Part shown: piece by piece, positions 25,221-47,993 of the stretch
Layout: each line of letters begins with the position of its first letter
Numbering within the stretch: the first letter of the stretch is position 1
Origin: Zygnema cylindricum
Taxonomy: Eukaryota; Streptophyta; Zygnematophyceae; Zygnematales; Zygnemataceae
DNA length: 55,000 nucleotides
Assembly (NCBI GenBank): GCA_037447655.1
Contig: JBBHKE010002703.1
Span: forward strand, 28,347-83,346
Direction of reading: 5' to 3'
Translations under genes and position numbers: made by a program
Notes under the pieces: generated by a model
Seen by the model: only the letters and a program-made list of their open reading frames with translations
Databases searched by the model: none
Told to the model about the DNA's origin: nothing

Positions 25221-25769
25221 TTAGTGCGAATAGAAACCTTTAGATTTTCCATTCCCATTTTCATATCTTCGTTTCGGAGAGCCGTCCCGATTTCGGAAGG
25301 GAAGAAAATCGCGTTCGGAAAACCGTTCGCGTTCAGAAAACCGTTCATTTTTAGATCGACGGTCGAGATTGACATGCATGTAAACACATTTTACGCGATC
25401 CTTGCAACCAATCCCGTTTCGACAAATCGGCGGGTGCCAAAATGAACACGTGGACGATTTCTTTTTACAATCGGGACCGTCGGTACAAGCCGGCGGACGA
25501 TGCCATAAATCACATTTTTTTACGCATTTGGGACCGTCCAAACAAACGGCTGGATGAGTGTATTGACAATCGCGTAAGTTTTTACAATCTGGTCCACTTG
25601 TACAATTTTCGAAATGTGAAAATGGGCACACTATTTTTAGAGTTCCATGGGAACAAGGAATAGTGTAGTCGTCGGCATACGATTTTCGGTACGAAGAGTT
25701 AGGGTTTTCTTTTGATTTTAATTCCATAGTTGAGAAAAGAAAGCGATGATCTTTTGAATTTGATTCCAT
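25221..25769 (-). CDS. Gene D: small CCCH zinc-finger protein with Arg/Ser/Glu-rich tail
   Basis: Single open frame of 182 residues. Four recognisable CCCH fingers (C-x5-C-x3/5/6-C-x3-H) lie between about residues 53 and 132; an earlier one (IPCSHG...CPFSH) has lost a cysteine. The remainder, RRSKNERFSERERFSERD onward, is rich in Arg/Ser/Glu, as in some RNA-binding proteins. No PARP exons were found downstream on this strand. A second ATG 15 codons in is also possible. A strong donor (GAG|gtaaga near 25195) lies past the stop in another frame, so a spliced alternative end cannot be excluded. It is head-to-head with pseudogene C, mirroring the A/B arrangement. Function beyond likely RNA binding is unknown. 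Confidence 0.72.
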   Translation of the reverse strand: MESNSKDHRFLFSTMELKSKENPNSSYRKSYADDYTIPCSHGTLKIVCPFSHFENCTSGPDCKNLRDCQYTHPAVCLDGPKCVKKCDLWHRPPACTDGPDCKKKSSTCSFWHPPICRNGIGCKDRVKCVYMHVNLDRRSKNERFSERERFSERDFLPFRNRDGSPKRRYENGNGKSKGFYSH

Positions 25770-25901
25770 GGTGGAGAAAAGAAAGTGAGGAGATAAAAGG
25801 AGAAAGAAAGAATGGCGTTGGAGTGTATGGAGTATGTCACTTTAGGCGAAGGGTTTTTTTTTTAAGAGAGGTTTATAAGTGTTTGCGGAGGGAGGAGGCA
25901 G

Positions 25902-25936
<35 letters not shown>

Positions 25937-26826
25937 AATATTAGCAGATGCAATGTGCAAATAAGACGCTAATATGAAGATATGCAAGATAAGATATTTT
26001 GGTAGTTTCCAATGGTTGATTGTAGGAGTTGTGACGTGACACATGCTGAAGAGAAGAGACTTCACACCGGAACTTTTCCAAAAAACCCTAATGTAAAGAA
26101 GTACACGTGGACAACTGAGGTACGGTCACTTTCATGTAGCCGAGCAAAAATATAACTTCTATCTTAGCCGTCCATTCTTCAACAGGATTTATTTGCCTTT
26201 TGTCCTTTAAGGGAACTGAAAAATACGCCACGAGTCCACATCGTGGTTTGCTTTGCAATTTTTGCTTCATTCTGAAAGCTTGTATTTCGTATGAATTAGG
26301 CCCCATAGAATTTGGTGTTTGTCTTACAAAATTTTGAAAAAGTATGTTTTGCATGCCAAAAGATTGTACTTTACCAGTCAGAAGAAGATATAAACGCTAC
26401 ACGTGTGAAGGATGTTTTCGAATCTAAGCCGTCTATTTTCTCATATGCACTATACGGGTTAACAATTTCTTTGAACATAAGCCGCCGATTCTCTTACATG
26501 ACATTGTCCACATCGAAGCGGTCCATTTTCGTATGTTGTAAAACTTGCAAAAATTTTCTGAAAATGTTTGCATGTAAGTGCATGCAATGTTTCCCCTTCG
26601 GCAACTCCCCAACAAAACGTACTAATCACAAAATATTGAAACAAAAATAAAACAAAGATTTAGAATGAAATGTATGAAGAAAATACAATTGTTGTGGTTA
26701 CTGCTCTCTTGCACATCTTAGGGGTTTCTAGGAGGAAAGAGAGGATTAAGGTAAGGAGAAAATTGTCCAAACTTAAAAAGAAAGAGAGGGAGAGGGAGAG
26801 AGACAAAAAGAGATATTCCTAAAGCA
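25770..26826. promoter_or_regulatory. Divergent spacer between gene D and pseudogene C
   Basis: Contains (GA)n at 25897-25933 and a GAGAGG run at 26779-26803 close to the C start. Words like AAGCCGTC-ATTTTCTCA recur irregularly at 26165, 26429, 26480 and 26519. No gene is supported. Regulatory role is inferred from orientation only. Confidence 0.35.
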
Positions 26827-28739
26827 ATGGCTTCCGATACGCCAAAATTTAAAGATTTCACACAACATTGTGTGCATTACAAAAATTGTCGCGACCGCAC
26901 AAATTGCCCATATGCACACTTTGGCCCTTGCAAATATGGAGCTAATTGTAACAAGAAAAGGTGTAAATATTCCCATCCTCCCACATGTGATTTTGGTCTA
27001 AATTGTACTTTACGCAATTGTACGGACTGGCATAGACCCAATTTGTGCCGTTTCGTGCCCAATTGCAAAAACCCAAAAGAGGACACGTGTCCCTTTTGGC
27101 ATCCTCCTATATGCAAGTACGGAAAAACATGTATTAAAGGCGAATTTTGTAAATATTCGCATCCTCCGATTTGTTGATACGGAAATAAATGTAGACATAG
27201 AGGAAAATGTACTGATTACCATAAATCCAATTTGGATGAATTGTTTTTCTGGACTCCGAGGAGAAGTTGCAAGAATGGTGACAACTGTCACATAAAACGT
27301 ATTTCTTCATCCAAGTGCCAATTTGATTCAAATAAAAGGTAATGCAAGGTCAAATAGAACAATTTTATCCCAAAATTTAATATAATAATGCACAAATTTC
27401 AAATTTGTTCATGGGATAATTGTCAAAATATAATTAATGAATGTCACAATTTTGCTCCAAGTTGTGTAAAAATCACATTTGCAGATCGAAGAAATGTCTA
27501 AATTTTAATCCACTTAAGACAAAGTCATGATTTTTTATCCAATTGAAGGAATGCCATTTTTTTTCCGGAAGAAAAAATGGAACTGTGTCACTCAAAAGAA
27601 AATGAGTAACACCCGGGCGCAAATTAGATTCAAATTGGCGGTAAAATTCGATCAAATCTTACGAATTTGAATGCAACAAAAAAGTAGAATCGAGCACTTT
27701 TAAATTTAAGAAATTAAGCAGTCTTTTTCTGTTTCTTTCTTTTTTCTCTTCTGACTGTTTGGAAAGAACATGTTGGCTTGTGTTGTTGGACTTTGATTTA
27801 TTGGTTGTTGCTTTTTCACATTTGAAAGAATTCAAATTCGGGTTTATGGTTGAAGCTATATTTTTTTACGTTTTCTTTTGTTTAAATCATGTTATTGCGA
27901 ATTTTTGGACAGATATAACCCCTTTTCAAACACTTTTGACAAATACATGCATTTCGAGATACATCGGAAAAGGAGTCGATGCCCCGGGATTAACTCACAG
28001 GTTACATTTATTACCAATAGTACCCATTTAGTACCCATTTAATGCCCTATAGATGCATTTACCACAGATTTAGTACGTTTTTTAATACCCACTTAGTGTC
28101 CATGTAGTATCCTATTGGTAACCTTTTTAATACTCATTTAATGCTCTAGATAGTACCTTTTTCTATCCATTTGTTTTTTCTTGTGCATCTTCACTTTAAA
28201 AACTCGAGCTAGAAAAAGGAAAAAGGAGGGCACAAGAAATTCTGTTTTTGTAAACAAATTTGAAGAATTCACCAAAAAGGAAAAGCATTCCCGTCCGATT
28301 TTTCGCCAATGTAATGGATATTTTTTTATACAATTTTTTGACATCCATTTTGACCATTTTCACTCATTTTTTTTGTTTTTCTACAAAAAAAATATTGAGA
28401 GGCTTTACGGTGACGCGTGTATATCACATCATTAACCCTATTCTAAAAAAAAAATGCAAAGAAACCGTAAAATCGATCGTAAATGAGAAGTTACAACTCG
28501 GTCCGTTAATTACCAGATGCGCGACTCGAAAACATTTGCCAAAACATTTTGTTGAAGAACTCCAATCTTATGAAACTTTCTTGTTTCACGAAACAAAACA
28601 CAATCTTATTCAAAACAAAATAATCGACGGAGGATTGAATGTCGAAGCGGGAAATCCTAATAAACTTTTCAGAAAGCGATTTATTTCACCGAACATTCGA
28701 GCAAAGCGGATGAGTATACTGATCCAGATGCAAAAGGTT

Positions 28740-28990
28740 AGTTTTCCGTTTTCCGTTTTCCGTTTTACGGTTTCTGTTTTCCGTTTTACGGTCTCCGTGT
28801 TCCAGTTTACGTTTACCTTTCCTGTTTTCCGTTCTATTTTGAGAAATATTTCAGTTTTCAGTTTTCCATTTTCATTTTTCAGTTTTCCGTTTTCCGTTTT
28901 CAGTTTTCTGTTTTCAACAGTTTTACAGCTTCCGTTTTCGGATTCTGTTTTCTGTTGTCTGTCTTCCATTCTCCATTGTCCATTTTTTAT
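28740..28990. repeat. TTTTCCGTTTTC minisatellite in pseudogene C
   Basis: Many degenerate copies of CCGTTTTC/CAGTTTTC, the reverse-complement counterpart of the repeat in intron 3 of gene A. Confidence 0.85.
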
Positions 28991-29760
28991 TTTCTATTTT
29001 CCAATTTTCAATTGTTTTGTATAATTTGAACATCAAAAACACCAAAAGGTTTCGATTTTGAAATTCAAGTTATGTCTCTAAAATGCCCAAGTGAAGAAGA
29101 AGCGAAAATAGCCAATTTAGTTTACATATCTAGAAAGGAGAATTCTATGTTTCACCATCTTTTTCGGAGAATCTTTCTTCTTTTTCTTCCTTAGTTTTAA
29201 TTTTATGGGAGAATGTAAAACTATGTTGTTCCAAGTGTCTTTTTGCATTAAATTCGTACAATTTTCTTTGTTTTCTGCTTCGGCTCCATTTTTTCTTATC
29301 TTTTTCACTTGTTTTTTTCTTTCGGGTAATTTGTCTTTTCACTATAACTTTTTGCCTTTACCGCTCCATTTTTGTCCTTTCTGCTTTGTGTTTTTGTCAT
29401 TTTCTACCTTTTTTTGTCTTTTTCCCATATTTTTTTTCGTCTTTAACGCAGGGAGACATTCCATGTTTTTAAGCAAAGTATGTCTCGGACAGCCTCATCG
29501 AATGACAGCTGGCAACCCAAATCTTACTTCTCCGCCATGTCGGAAATTTTGTCCTCTTCCCATGTGTCTCTATCCTCGATATAACTCCATTATCGGACTC
29601 ACAACGGTACTAATCACAAGATGAACTTCTTCAGTCGAAAAAAAACAAAAATAAAATATCACATTGAGAATTTTTTTGTTAATCCTTTTCACTGTTAACA
29701 TTCATAGGATACAACATATTTAAACTCGCAATTCGAAAAGTAATCATATCCTACTTCAAA

Positions 29761-29884
29761 TGAGTGAAAACAATTGGAAACATGTGGTTTCCCCGTAGTA
29801 TACGAGTATTACATGGTTTAGTCGAGTATAATACGTGTATAGCAAGGGGAAACCACATTTAGTGTTTCCAGTTGTTTTCACACA
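29761..29884. mobile_element. Foldback MITE in intron 4 of pseudogene C
   Basis: Inverted arms TGAGTGAAAACAATTGGAAA and complement ending TTGTTTTCACACA, with inner arms ATGTGGTTTCCCC/GGGGAAACCACAT. Same family and position as 4999-5130. Flanks TTCAAA and TTCGAA may be a degraded site duplication. Confidence 0.8.
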
Positions 29885-30671
29885 TTCGAATTATGAAGTC
29901 GATGTCTTTTATCTACACTGCATATTGCTATGTGTTATAAACATTTTTATTTTAAACTGAATTTTGAAAGAGATTTTTCTCATATAATTTTCCGATTTTC
30001 ATTCGCGACATTTAGAATACAAATGTTCCTATGGACTATCTTTTAATAAAGCTGCATTCTCCTTCTATTGTCTATGATATGAATCCTAATAAGAATGTAC
30101 AAAGAGTTCTGATCTAATAAAGTAAATGCTTCTTCTATGAATCTTGAGAGTATTCTGAGTCTGAGAGTGATCTGCATGCCATTTCCATGAGATAGTTATT
30201 TCAAATGCCTTGCTGCACTATATATCATCTTGTGTGTCATCTTGTGATGAAATGCCTAAATAAGTGGTGCAATGAGATGCTGCCGTTTTGTCGTTTTCCA
30301 CCACAATGTGCCGCTCTTTAATTCTGACACAATCTGTACTCGATATAAAGGTTGGCGGAATCGTCGTCAGATTCCGTACAGTTCGATTCGTCGCGTCACG
30401 TCACGTCACAAAATGTGAATCGGTAAAAGTCTGCCGGTACAAATATATCCTGGCAGGTACAAATGAATCGCCAAAGATCGCACCAAAACCAACACCTTTA
30501 GCAAACGCGTTTTTTTTTTTTCCTTTCGGTAACCCCTTTTAATTTAGTGGGTTATGTATTGTTTTTCCAGGCGGATAATCCGGCTCCTATTTGAGAAAAT
30601 ATCGCGAATTTATGGTTTACAAAAGCCAACAGTGTATGGCTTTGTACCTCATCCACTACCAAAGAGTTTGA

Positions 30672-31800
30672 GAGTTTAAACGTTTTTATGTTTTAAAGAG
30701 AGGGAGGTGACAAAAGTCAGCAAACTATGGCCTTGTACATGATTCACTACTAGAGACTCTGAGAGTTTAAACGTTTCTATGGTTTAAGAAGAGAGGTGAC
30801 AACATTTAGAGAATGAGTTAAAGAGTTAAAAGAGTGTAGATTGAAAAAATGATAGTTTTAAGGTTTCGAAGTTTCTAGAAGAGAGAGGTGATAACAGTCA
30901 CCAGAATTAGTGCGTATACTGAGAAAAAAGATAGTTTTTTTTTAGATTTGTAGAAAGTTTTCACGTTTTTAAAGAAGAGAGAGGTGTTAAAGGTTTTACC
31001 GAAATTAGCGTTGTATGTTGAGAAATATAATAAGGGAGATAGTCTTGATGAAGTTTTCGAGGAGTTGATGTTCACACTAGAAACAGTGTGTACAATGAAG
31101 AATGTTATTTGTCCTTTTGTGGGGAAGTGTACGGACAGTGGTACTGGTGAATGTGACAGGAAAATAAAAAGGGGGAAAGAGAAAAAAATGGGAAAATTTG
31201 AAATTTTGAAAATTGGAGGTTCAATCTTTTTGGGAGATTTTTGATTTCTTTCTTTTGCTGCAGTTAAAACTGTATTTTTATCGTCTTTTACATGAAATAT
31301 AGAGCTTTTCCAAAACTTAATACTTGTCATAAAAGAATTCCATTTCAAAAAAGTTGCATGAGGAAAAAAAAAATGTCAAAACATTTTTTTTTTTATTCCT
31401 CTTAAAAAGAAAAAAATCTTGAATTCTTTGAATGCCATAGAGAAGCTCGAGTCTCTATCAAACGGAAAAAAATTAAATAAATAAAATAAATGAAAAAATA
31501 AAATAAGAAAATGAATAAAACATACAAATAATTAAATAAATAAAAGAAAAGAGGGAGAAAAACGAGGTTTAAAAATGAAATCGTATTACACGTTATTATT
31601 TTTTATTGTTTAAATTATTATTGTTAAAAAATATTAATTCCCAAATCTCTGGTTTTTTGGATTTGATACAGTAAAAGTTTCCGACACAATTTCATTCCAC
31701 AATTCTTTTTTTTCTTTTTTCTAAACCAAGTTAAATTTTCCTGAAAAAGGTTTTATATTTGAGAAAAACTAAGCATGTTATTCTTAATTATGAAAAACCC
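30672..31800. other. Tandem units downstream of pseudogene C, then AT-rich sequence
   Basis: 30640-30960 repeats a unit of about 105 bases derived from the end of PARP exon 5 and its trailer (words CATTCACTACTAGAGA, GAGAGTTTAAACG). Beyond about 31250 the sequence is A-rich without a supported gene. Confidence 0.6.
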
Positions 31801-31825
31801 GTGTAAATTATGAAAAACCCTTTTT

Positions 31826-32365
31826 CATCTCTCTCCCTGCCTCCCTTCCCTATCTTCCCCTCTCTCCCTCCCCCTACCTCCCCCTCTCTCATCCCTTCAC
31901 CCTCCCTTCCCTTTAACCCTCACACCCTCCTCTCCCCCTCTCCCTTCCCCCTCCTCTCTTTCCCATCTCACTTTGACCTCCCTTATCCCTTCTCTCCCTC
32001 CTCCCACTCTTTCTCTTCTCCTCTCTCTCCCTCGACCTCTCCTTTTTTCCATCTCTCCCCCCTCCGTCTTTCGCTCCATACTTCTCCTTTCTCTCCACAT
32101 CATTTTCATCGATTTTATTTGATCCATCCTGATTTCTGATCTGGCCATTCATTTGATCTCCTTTCCTGACTTTCCTTTTCCTTCCTCTTCCTCCGCCGTT
32201 CCTTCTTCTGTCGATCTGATCATTCCTTTTCATACCTTTGATCTGATCCTCTTTTCCCTGTCTCCACTGTCCCCTTCCCCTTCCCTCTTCCTCCTCTTCC
32301 CTCCCCATCCTTCCACTTATCCCCTCCCTGCCCCTCCTCCCTCCTCCCCACTTCCCTCCACCTGC
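31826..32365. repeat. Long CT-rich low-complexity tract
   Basis: About 540 bases of CCCTCT/CTTCCC-rich sequence. Open frames on both strands are compositional artefacts (Ser/Pro or Arg/Glu/Gly only). Confidence 0.9.
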
Positions 32366-32942
32366 AATTTAAGATCTCTGTTGCACTTAAAGATTTCTTT
32401 GCCTTATAAAAACCAATGTATGAAAACTTGTATCTAGACTAACAATATTTTGAATTTGTATTTAATGACGAAATTCTCTCAAAATAATCCCATAACACTC
32501 GAAATATATAGAAAAAAAACTTCTTGTTTCAAGGAAAGATTTTGATCTTGTGCAAATTCTGAACTTCAATTCAATCTCAAATTTTGACTTCAAAACAAAG
32601 TAAGATTTTTGTCTAAAGAACTAAAAACATGCATCCTATAGGGTGAAAAACATGATCACAAACCAAATAAAGCACAAAACATCCTTTTATTATGTTTTTG
32701 TTTTGGTACAAAAGTGCACATTCAATATCTATTGACAACTTCAAACAAAGAAAATTTCTAAAATTTGTAAATCTAAAACTACCAACTCACCACAACAAAG
32801 ATATGTTCCCCCTCAGAAAAAGAACCTATCTTATGTGCCAAAAAACTGCCAAATCCACCAACTTGTCTTCTAGTTATCCACTACCAGCGAAAAGAAAACA
32901 AAAAACACTTCTAACCAAAATCATAATAATCTACTCTTAGTA

Positions 32943-33374
32943 TTAGTATTGACTATGGTCGTCCGCACACGAATTCCTCGTTAAGCACAAAGCTCCAAGC
33001 AAACATTTTGGAGGATGAGAATAATCGCAAGTCCCTCTCTTGAGACAGTTATTGCCACTCAAACAAGGACCCGGAGGATGCCACATTTCACAAAAAAAAT
33101 GTGCGGAGTATTTTTTTTTGAGTTTACAAACTGGAGGACGTTTGAAGAGACAATTCTGGTGTTTGCTACAGTATTTAGGGTGGATGTATGGGCAATTTCT
33201 AGAATCACAATGCCAACCATGCCAGCAAAGGGGAAAATGAGAATAACGACAATCATTGCGTCGACTACATTGGGGACCGTATCGACAAGGTGTGTCATAA
33301 TCTCGCGAAGGGAATCCAAATTTGCTTCGAAGATCCTCTTCACCCATATTATGGCCTCTTGGGCGATCCTCCAT
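32943..33374 (-). CDS. Gene E: small CCCH zinc-finger protein
   Basis: Single open frame of 143 residues starting at 33374. Good fingers: PCRYGPQCSRRNDCRYSH, LCWHGWHCDSRNCPYIH and PCLSGNNCLKRGTCDYSH; the last, KCLLGALCLTRNSCADDH, also fits. Between them lies a distorted stretch (YCSKHQNCLFKRPPVC then FFCEMWH) in which two fingers seem to have been compressed. There is no PARP part downstream within the next kilobase on this strand. The family resemblance to A-D (C-x5-C-x4/5-C-x3-H, SHPP/WHPP linkers) says it is a relative. It may be functional as an RNA-binding protein or a truncated copy on the way out. Confidence 0.65.
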   Translation of the reverse strand: MEDRPRGHNMGEEDLRSKFGFPSRDYDTPCRYGPQCSRRNDCRYSHFPLCWHGWHCDSRNCPYIHPKYCSKHQNCLFKRPPVCKLKKKYSAHFFCEMWHPPGPCLSGNNCLKRGTCDYSHPPKCLLGALCLTRNSCADDHSQY

Positions 33375-35303
33375 AGTTTCTTTCCTTAGGTCAAAGAGGA
33401 AGAACTAAATCCAAAAGAAGGTCGTAAAGAGTGTGAAAATTATAACTTCATATAGGAACTATAAGAAACTCGTGTTTCAATGTTGCTTTATGTTTGCTCT
33501 AAATCTCCATCTTATGTGCAAATTGAACTCAAATTCGATGACATCATTGCTCCTCGTTTTCTTATTGGTGGCGTGAGGAAAAGATGATGTCGAATGAAAA
33601 CTCATGCAAAGCTGCATGGACCGTCCAATGCACTCCATGGTAAGCGGCCAATCTGCAGAATCCAACGTCAGATGATTGTCACTCTGCAACTTTGCGCCGC
33701 GTTTTGTTCCCTGCCGTCCGATCAGAATACTATCTCTGCTTTATTAAGTCGTCGCAACTGTCCACCGTGTATCACTTAGTATTGACGTTTTTCTTGCCCA
33801 CATAAAACGTCTTTTCTACGTGCACGTATCTTTAATTTTCGACTGGAGACCGTCAATCGAAAGGTGAGAATCTTAGCGTTCAATCGCAATCGTTGGAATA
33901 GCAAATAGACAGGTGTGCACGAAACTATATTTTGTTTTCGGGAAAAACAATTAACACGAACAGCGATATACGGTGTAGTTTAAGAAACTGAGGCTGGCGC
34001 GTGCACGATAGTTCCGTTCGCAGTTAAACCCTGTTCAAAGAGATTATCGTACAATATTAGACTGTACTTTACCGTAACTTCTACTGAACAGCTGAAACTA
34101 TAATTTTGTACTTTACACTATTGTACAGAACCCGTGTAGCTGGATACCCAAATTTTTGGTTTTCCCAACAAGAAAATGCGTCCATTGGTCATCGGAAATT
34201 TCGGAATGTTTTGCGTCGGGTTAATGAAGCTGTTAAATTGCAACAGTCGAAATTTTGACAAGTTTGTAGCCTTTTACTTTTTGGAGTTCCAAACTTTCTA
34301 CGAACTACGTCATTTTAGCATTGCCTTCACTGTACAAATGCCTAATTTTGTAATCTTGCAGTCAGTGTGTTTTCCTGAAAACTTCTAAGGTGAGAACAAA
34401 ACATTAAAAACGAAATAGAAAGACTTTACGGTTCTAGAAAGCTACGTGCTTATGTTGCTTTTCGTTGCAATAGTACTATTTTGTGGTTTTGAAGCCTAAA
34501 AGTTCCCATGTTCCTATAAATCAATTATCTCGTGGATGTAATGCGCTAACCACTAGATGTTGAGACTAGCGGGTCCAATTTTATTTAGGTTTTAATGTGG
34601 ATATTACCACAATTCCGGGTCGATCGGCACGTTTCACGTACGTCAACAAGTTACGTGCTTATGTTTCTTTTCGTAGCGATAATACTATTTTGTGATGTTG
34701 AAGCCAAAAAGTTCCCATATTCCCATAAATCAACTATCTTGTGGATGTAAAACCGTTTCTACACACGAACATTGGTTCGCAAAAGTCTTTTTCCTTATCT
34801 AAGGGTGTTTCTAGTTGACTTTTCTGTAAAAACAAACATTGGATGGAATATGTAAGAGGTCCATGTAGTGTCACAACTGAGATTTTCACTACTAAGGCTA
34901 TTTTTTTATTTTATTTATGCGTTGTAAAATCACCAGATAAGTTCCAATTGGAAAGATTTTCAAATGAATCGAAACCTTCGTCAGGCCACTAACAGTTAAC
35001 ACTAAAGGAAGCAAAGGAAAAAAAAAAAAAAGCAAAGGCATCAAGCATACAAGAGAGAAAAAAAAAAACGGAACAGTGATAGCATAAGTGCAGTGATTGC
35101 ACAAAGAGTTCAAACATTTCCTAGAAGTCCAGACCGGTTGCATTAATTCTTCTTCGCATATGTACATACAACAGGACATTGTGACACGCGTCACTTAAAG
35201 GACCGTCTCGACCAATCCCAACTCCCCACACGAGCTACCCGCCTCCCACATCTCCGCCCGCCGACATCTACAGTACTAGCCGACAGGACACTTCGCTACA
35301 GTA
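33375..35303. other. Spacer with a local 100-base direct repeat
   Basis: 34441-34542 and 34650-34750 are about 85% alike (shared words ACGTGCTTATGTT, AAAAGTTCCCAT, GTGGATGTAA). The remainder shows no supported gene or RNA. Confidence 0.6.
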
Positions 35304-35793
35304 CACCGTGAATCGCTATTAGCGTAATAAAAAATATAGCGTAATGAAACAATTAGCGTACTTTACGGTAAATTGTGTTTTTTCGGGTACACCATGATGC
35401 TAATTTATCATGTACTCTAATTTGTAAACTGCTTTGTAAAAATTTTCGGCACATAAGATGTCCACACTAAAACATGTAGATGTACGAAATTGTTCAAATC
35501 GTACGCCGTTGCGTTTTTTTGACATCTGCGTATGCCGGAAAATATTTACGCAATTATATATTATTATATTTTCTGTACTTTTAAATTTAAAAATGTACGG
35601 AATAATACAGATATGGCAGTCCGTACACCACTCTATTTAAAAGGGCACTAAATTACAGTTATGAAGCGTATTGAAGCGGGGTACCTCAAATAACGTGCAA
35701 AAACATTTAGCGTACTTTATTCTATTTGAGAATTTGCCCCAAAAAAAGGGGTACCCCAATTAGCGTCATGTACGCTAATAGCGATTCACGGTG
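35304..35793. mobile_element. TIR element of 490 bp with TA target duplication (Tc1/mariner-like MITE)
   Basis: Perfect 23-base terminal inverted repeats, CACCGTGAATCGCTATTAG plus CGTA, at 35304-35326 and 35771-35793, flanked by TA on both sides (35302-35303 and 35794-35795). Subterminal TAGCGTA words repeat inside. No transposase frame. TA duplication suggests the Tc1/mariner group, but assignment rests on ends only. Confidence 0.85.
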
Positions 35794-35795
35794 TA

Positions 35796-36284
35796 CAGTA
35801 CCACCCAAATCACCCGAAAGATTCTATTAAGTATTAACGGCTGCTTTTCCATACAGCAGACCGTGCAACACAAGCGATGCTGTACTTCCTGCCAAATCCT
35901 CGTACGGACTACAACGAAACTGCCAACCTATCTTACACGCACGATTCCCGTACGATCGAACGGACTGCCGCAATCAGCGGAGAAACTGTTACCAGCGTCC
36001 CACAAACGTCTCACTGTACAGTACTGTACTTTCTGTTACCACGCCGTACTGGCAGATATCGACTGACATAGACACACTTTAGGAAGCTTCCTCACGACTC
36101 CCTTTGAACCATGTTGGGACTGGAACGTATCCTCCCAGTATTGTACACTCCCTCCCTCGCTACACTTTCCCCTCTCTCCTTTTCTCCCTCTCCCCCTCTT
36201 CCTCTCTGCCCCTCTGCCCCTCTGCCCCTCTGCCCCTCTGAACTCTCCCTTCTCCAATACTCTCCCCTCTACCCCTCTCTCCCT
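35796..36284. other. Spacer and CT-rich tract at the 3' end of PARG
   Basis: 35796-36110 shows no supported gene. From about 36140 a CT-rich tract starts (including five CTGCCCCT-type units near 36200-36240) and runs on into the PARG last exon up to 36417. Confidence 0.6.
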
Positions 36285-47704
<11,420 letters not shown>

Positions 47705-47993
47705 CTAAAGAAAGGAAAAAAAGTTTCAAGGAAATTTCTCCAATAAAACATGCGACAGTTAATAAAAAATTTACACAAACATCAGTCGATACATTATCAT
47801 AGAACGGTATTCATTCTCCAAATTCTACCACTGGGTAAAAGAAAGAAAGAAAGAAAGAACAAAGGAAAAAAACTTAGACAAAAAAAAACTTAAAAAAAAA
47901 TTATAAATGTCAAAAACATGCTACGAGTAAACAAGTGATTTGCACAAGAAAAAAAAAAAAGGAAAAGCATCGGTTCAAATTTGTAGTGCATCA

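Larger units (their letters stand above)
26827..30671 (+). pseudogene. Gene C: decayed inverted copy of CCCH-PARP gene A
   Basis: Exon counterparts: 26827-27338, 27913-28000, 28400-28736, 29452-29606 and 30571-30671, same order and intron positions as A. Lesions: a TGA at 27175-27177 inside the sixth finger (CGA to TGA, a CpG transition, would explain it); a frameshift in the seventh finger near 27300; the PARP motif LFHGT reads LFHET; one base is missing in exon 3 (337 versus 338 bases) upstream of the catalytic Tyr; one base is missing in exon 5, which then meets a stop after seven codons; and the exon 3 acceptor is weak (ttgag). A truncated protein with about five fingers could still be made from exon 1, but the PARP part cannot. 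The copy includes introns and repeats, so it arose by DNA duplication, not retrotransposition. Confidence 0.9.

Noticed and set aside
26088-26650. Possible C2H2 finger remnants in the D/C spacer
   Set aside because: Repeat spacing is irregular (51 and 39 bases) and Cys/His pairs do not line up.
34500-34575. tRNA gene on the minus strand (TCTAGTGGTTAGCGCA resembles an A box)
   Set aside because: No B box or acceptor-stem pairing could be found; part of the motif lies in a local direct repeat.
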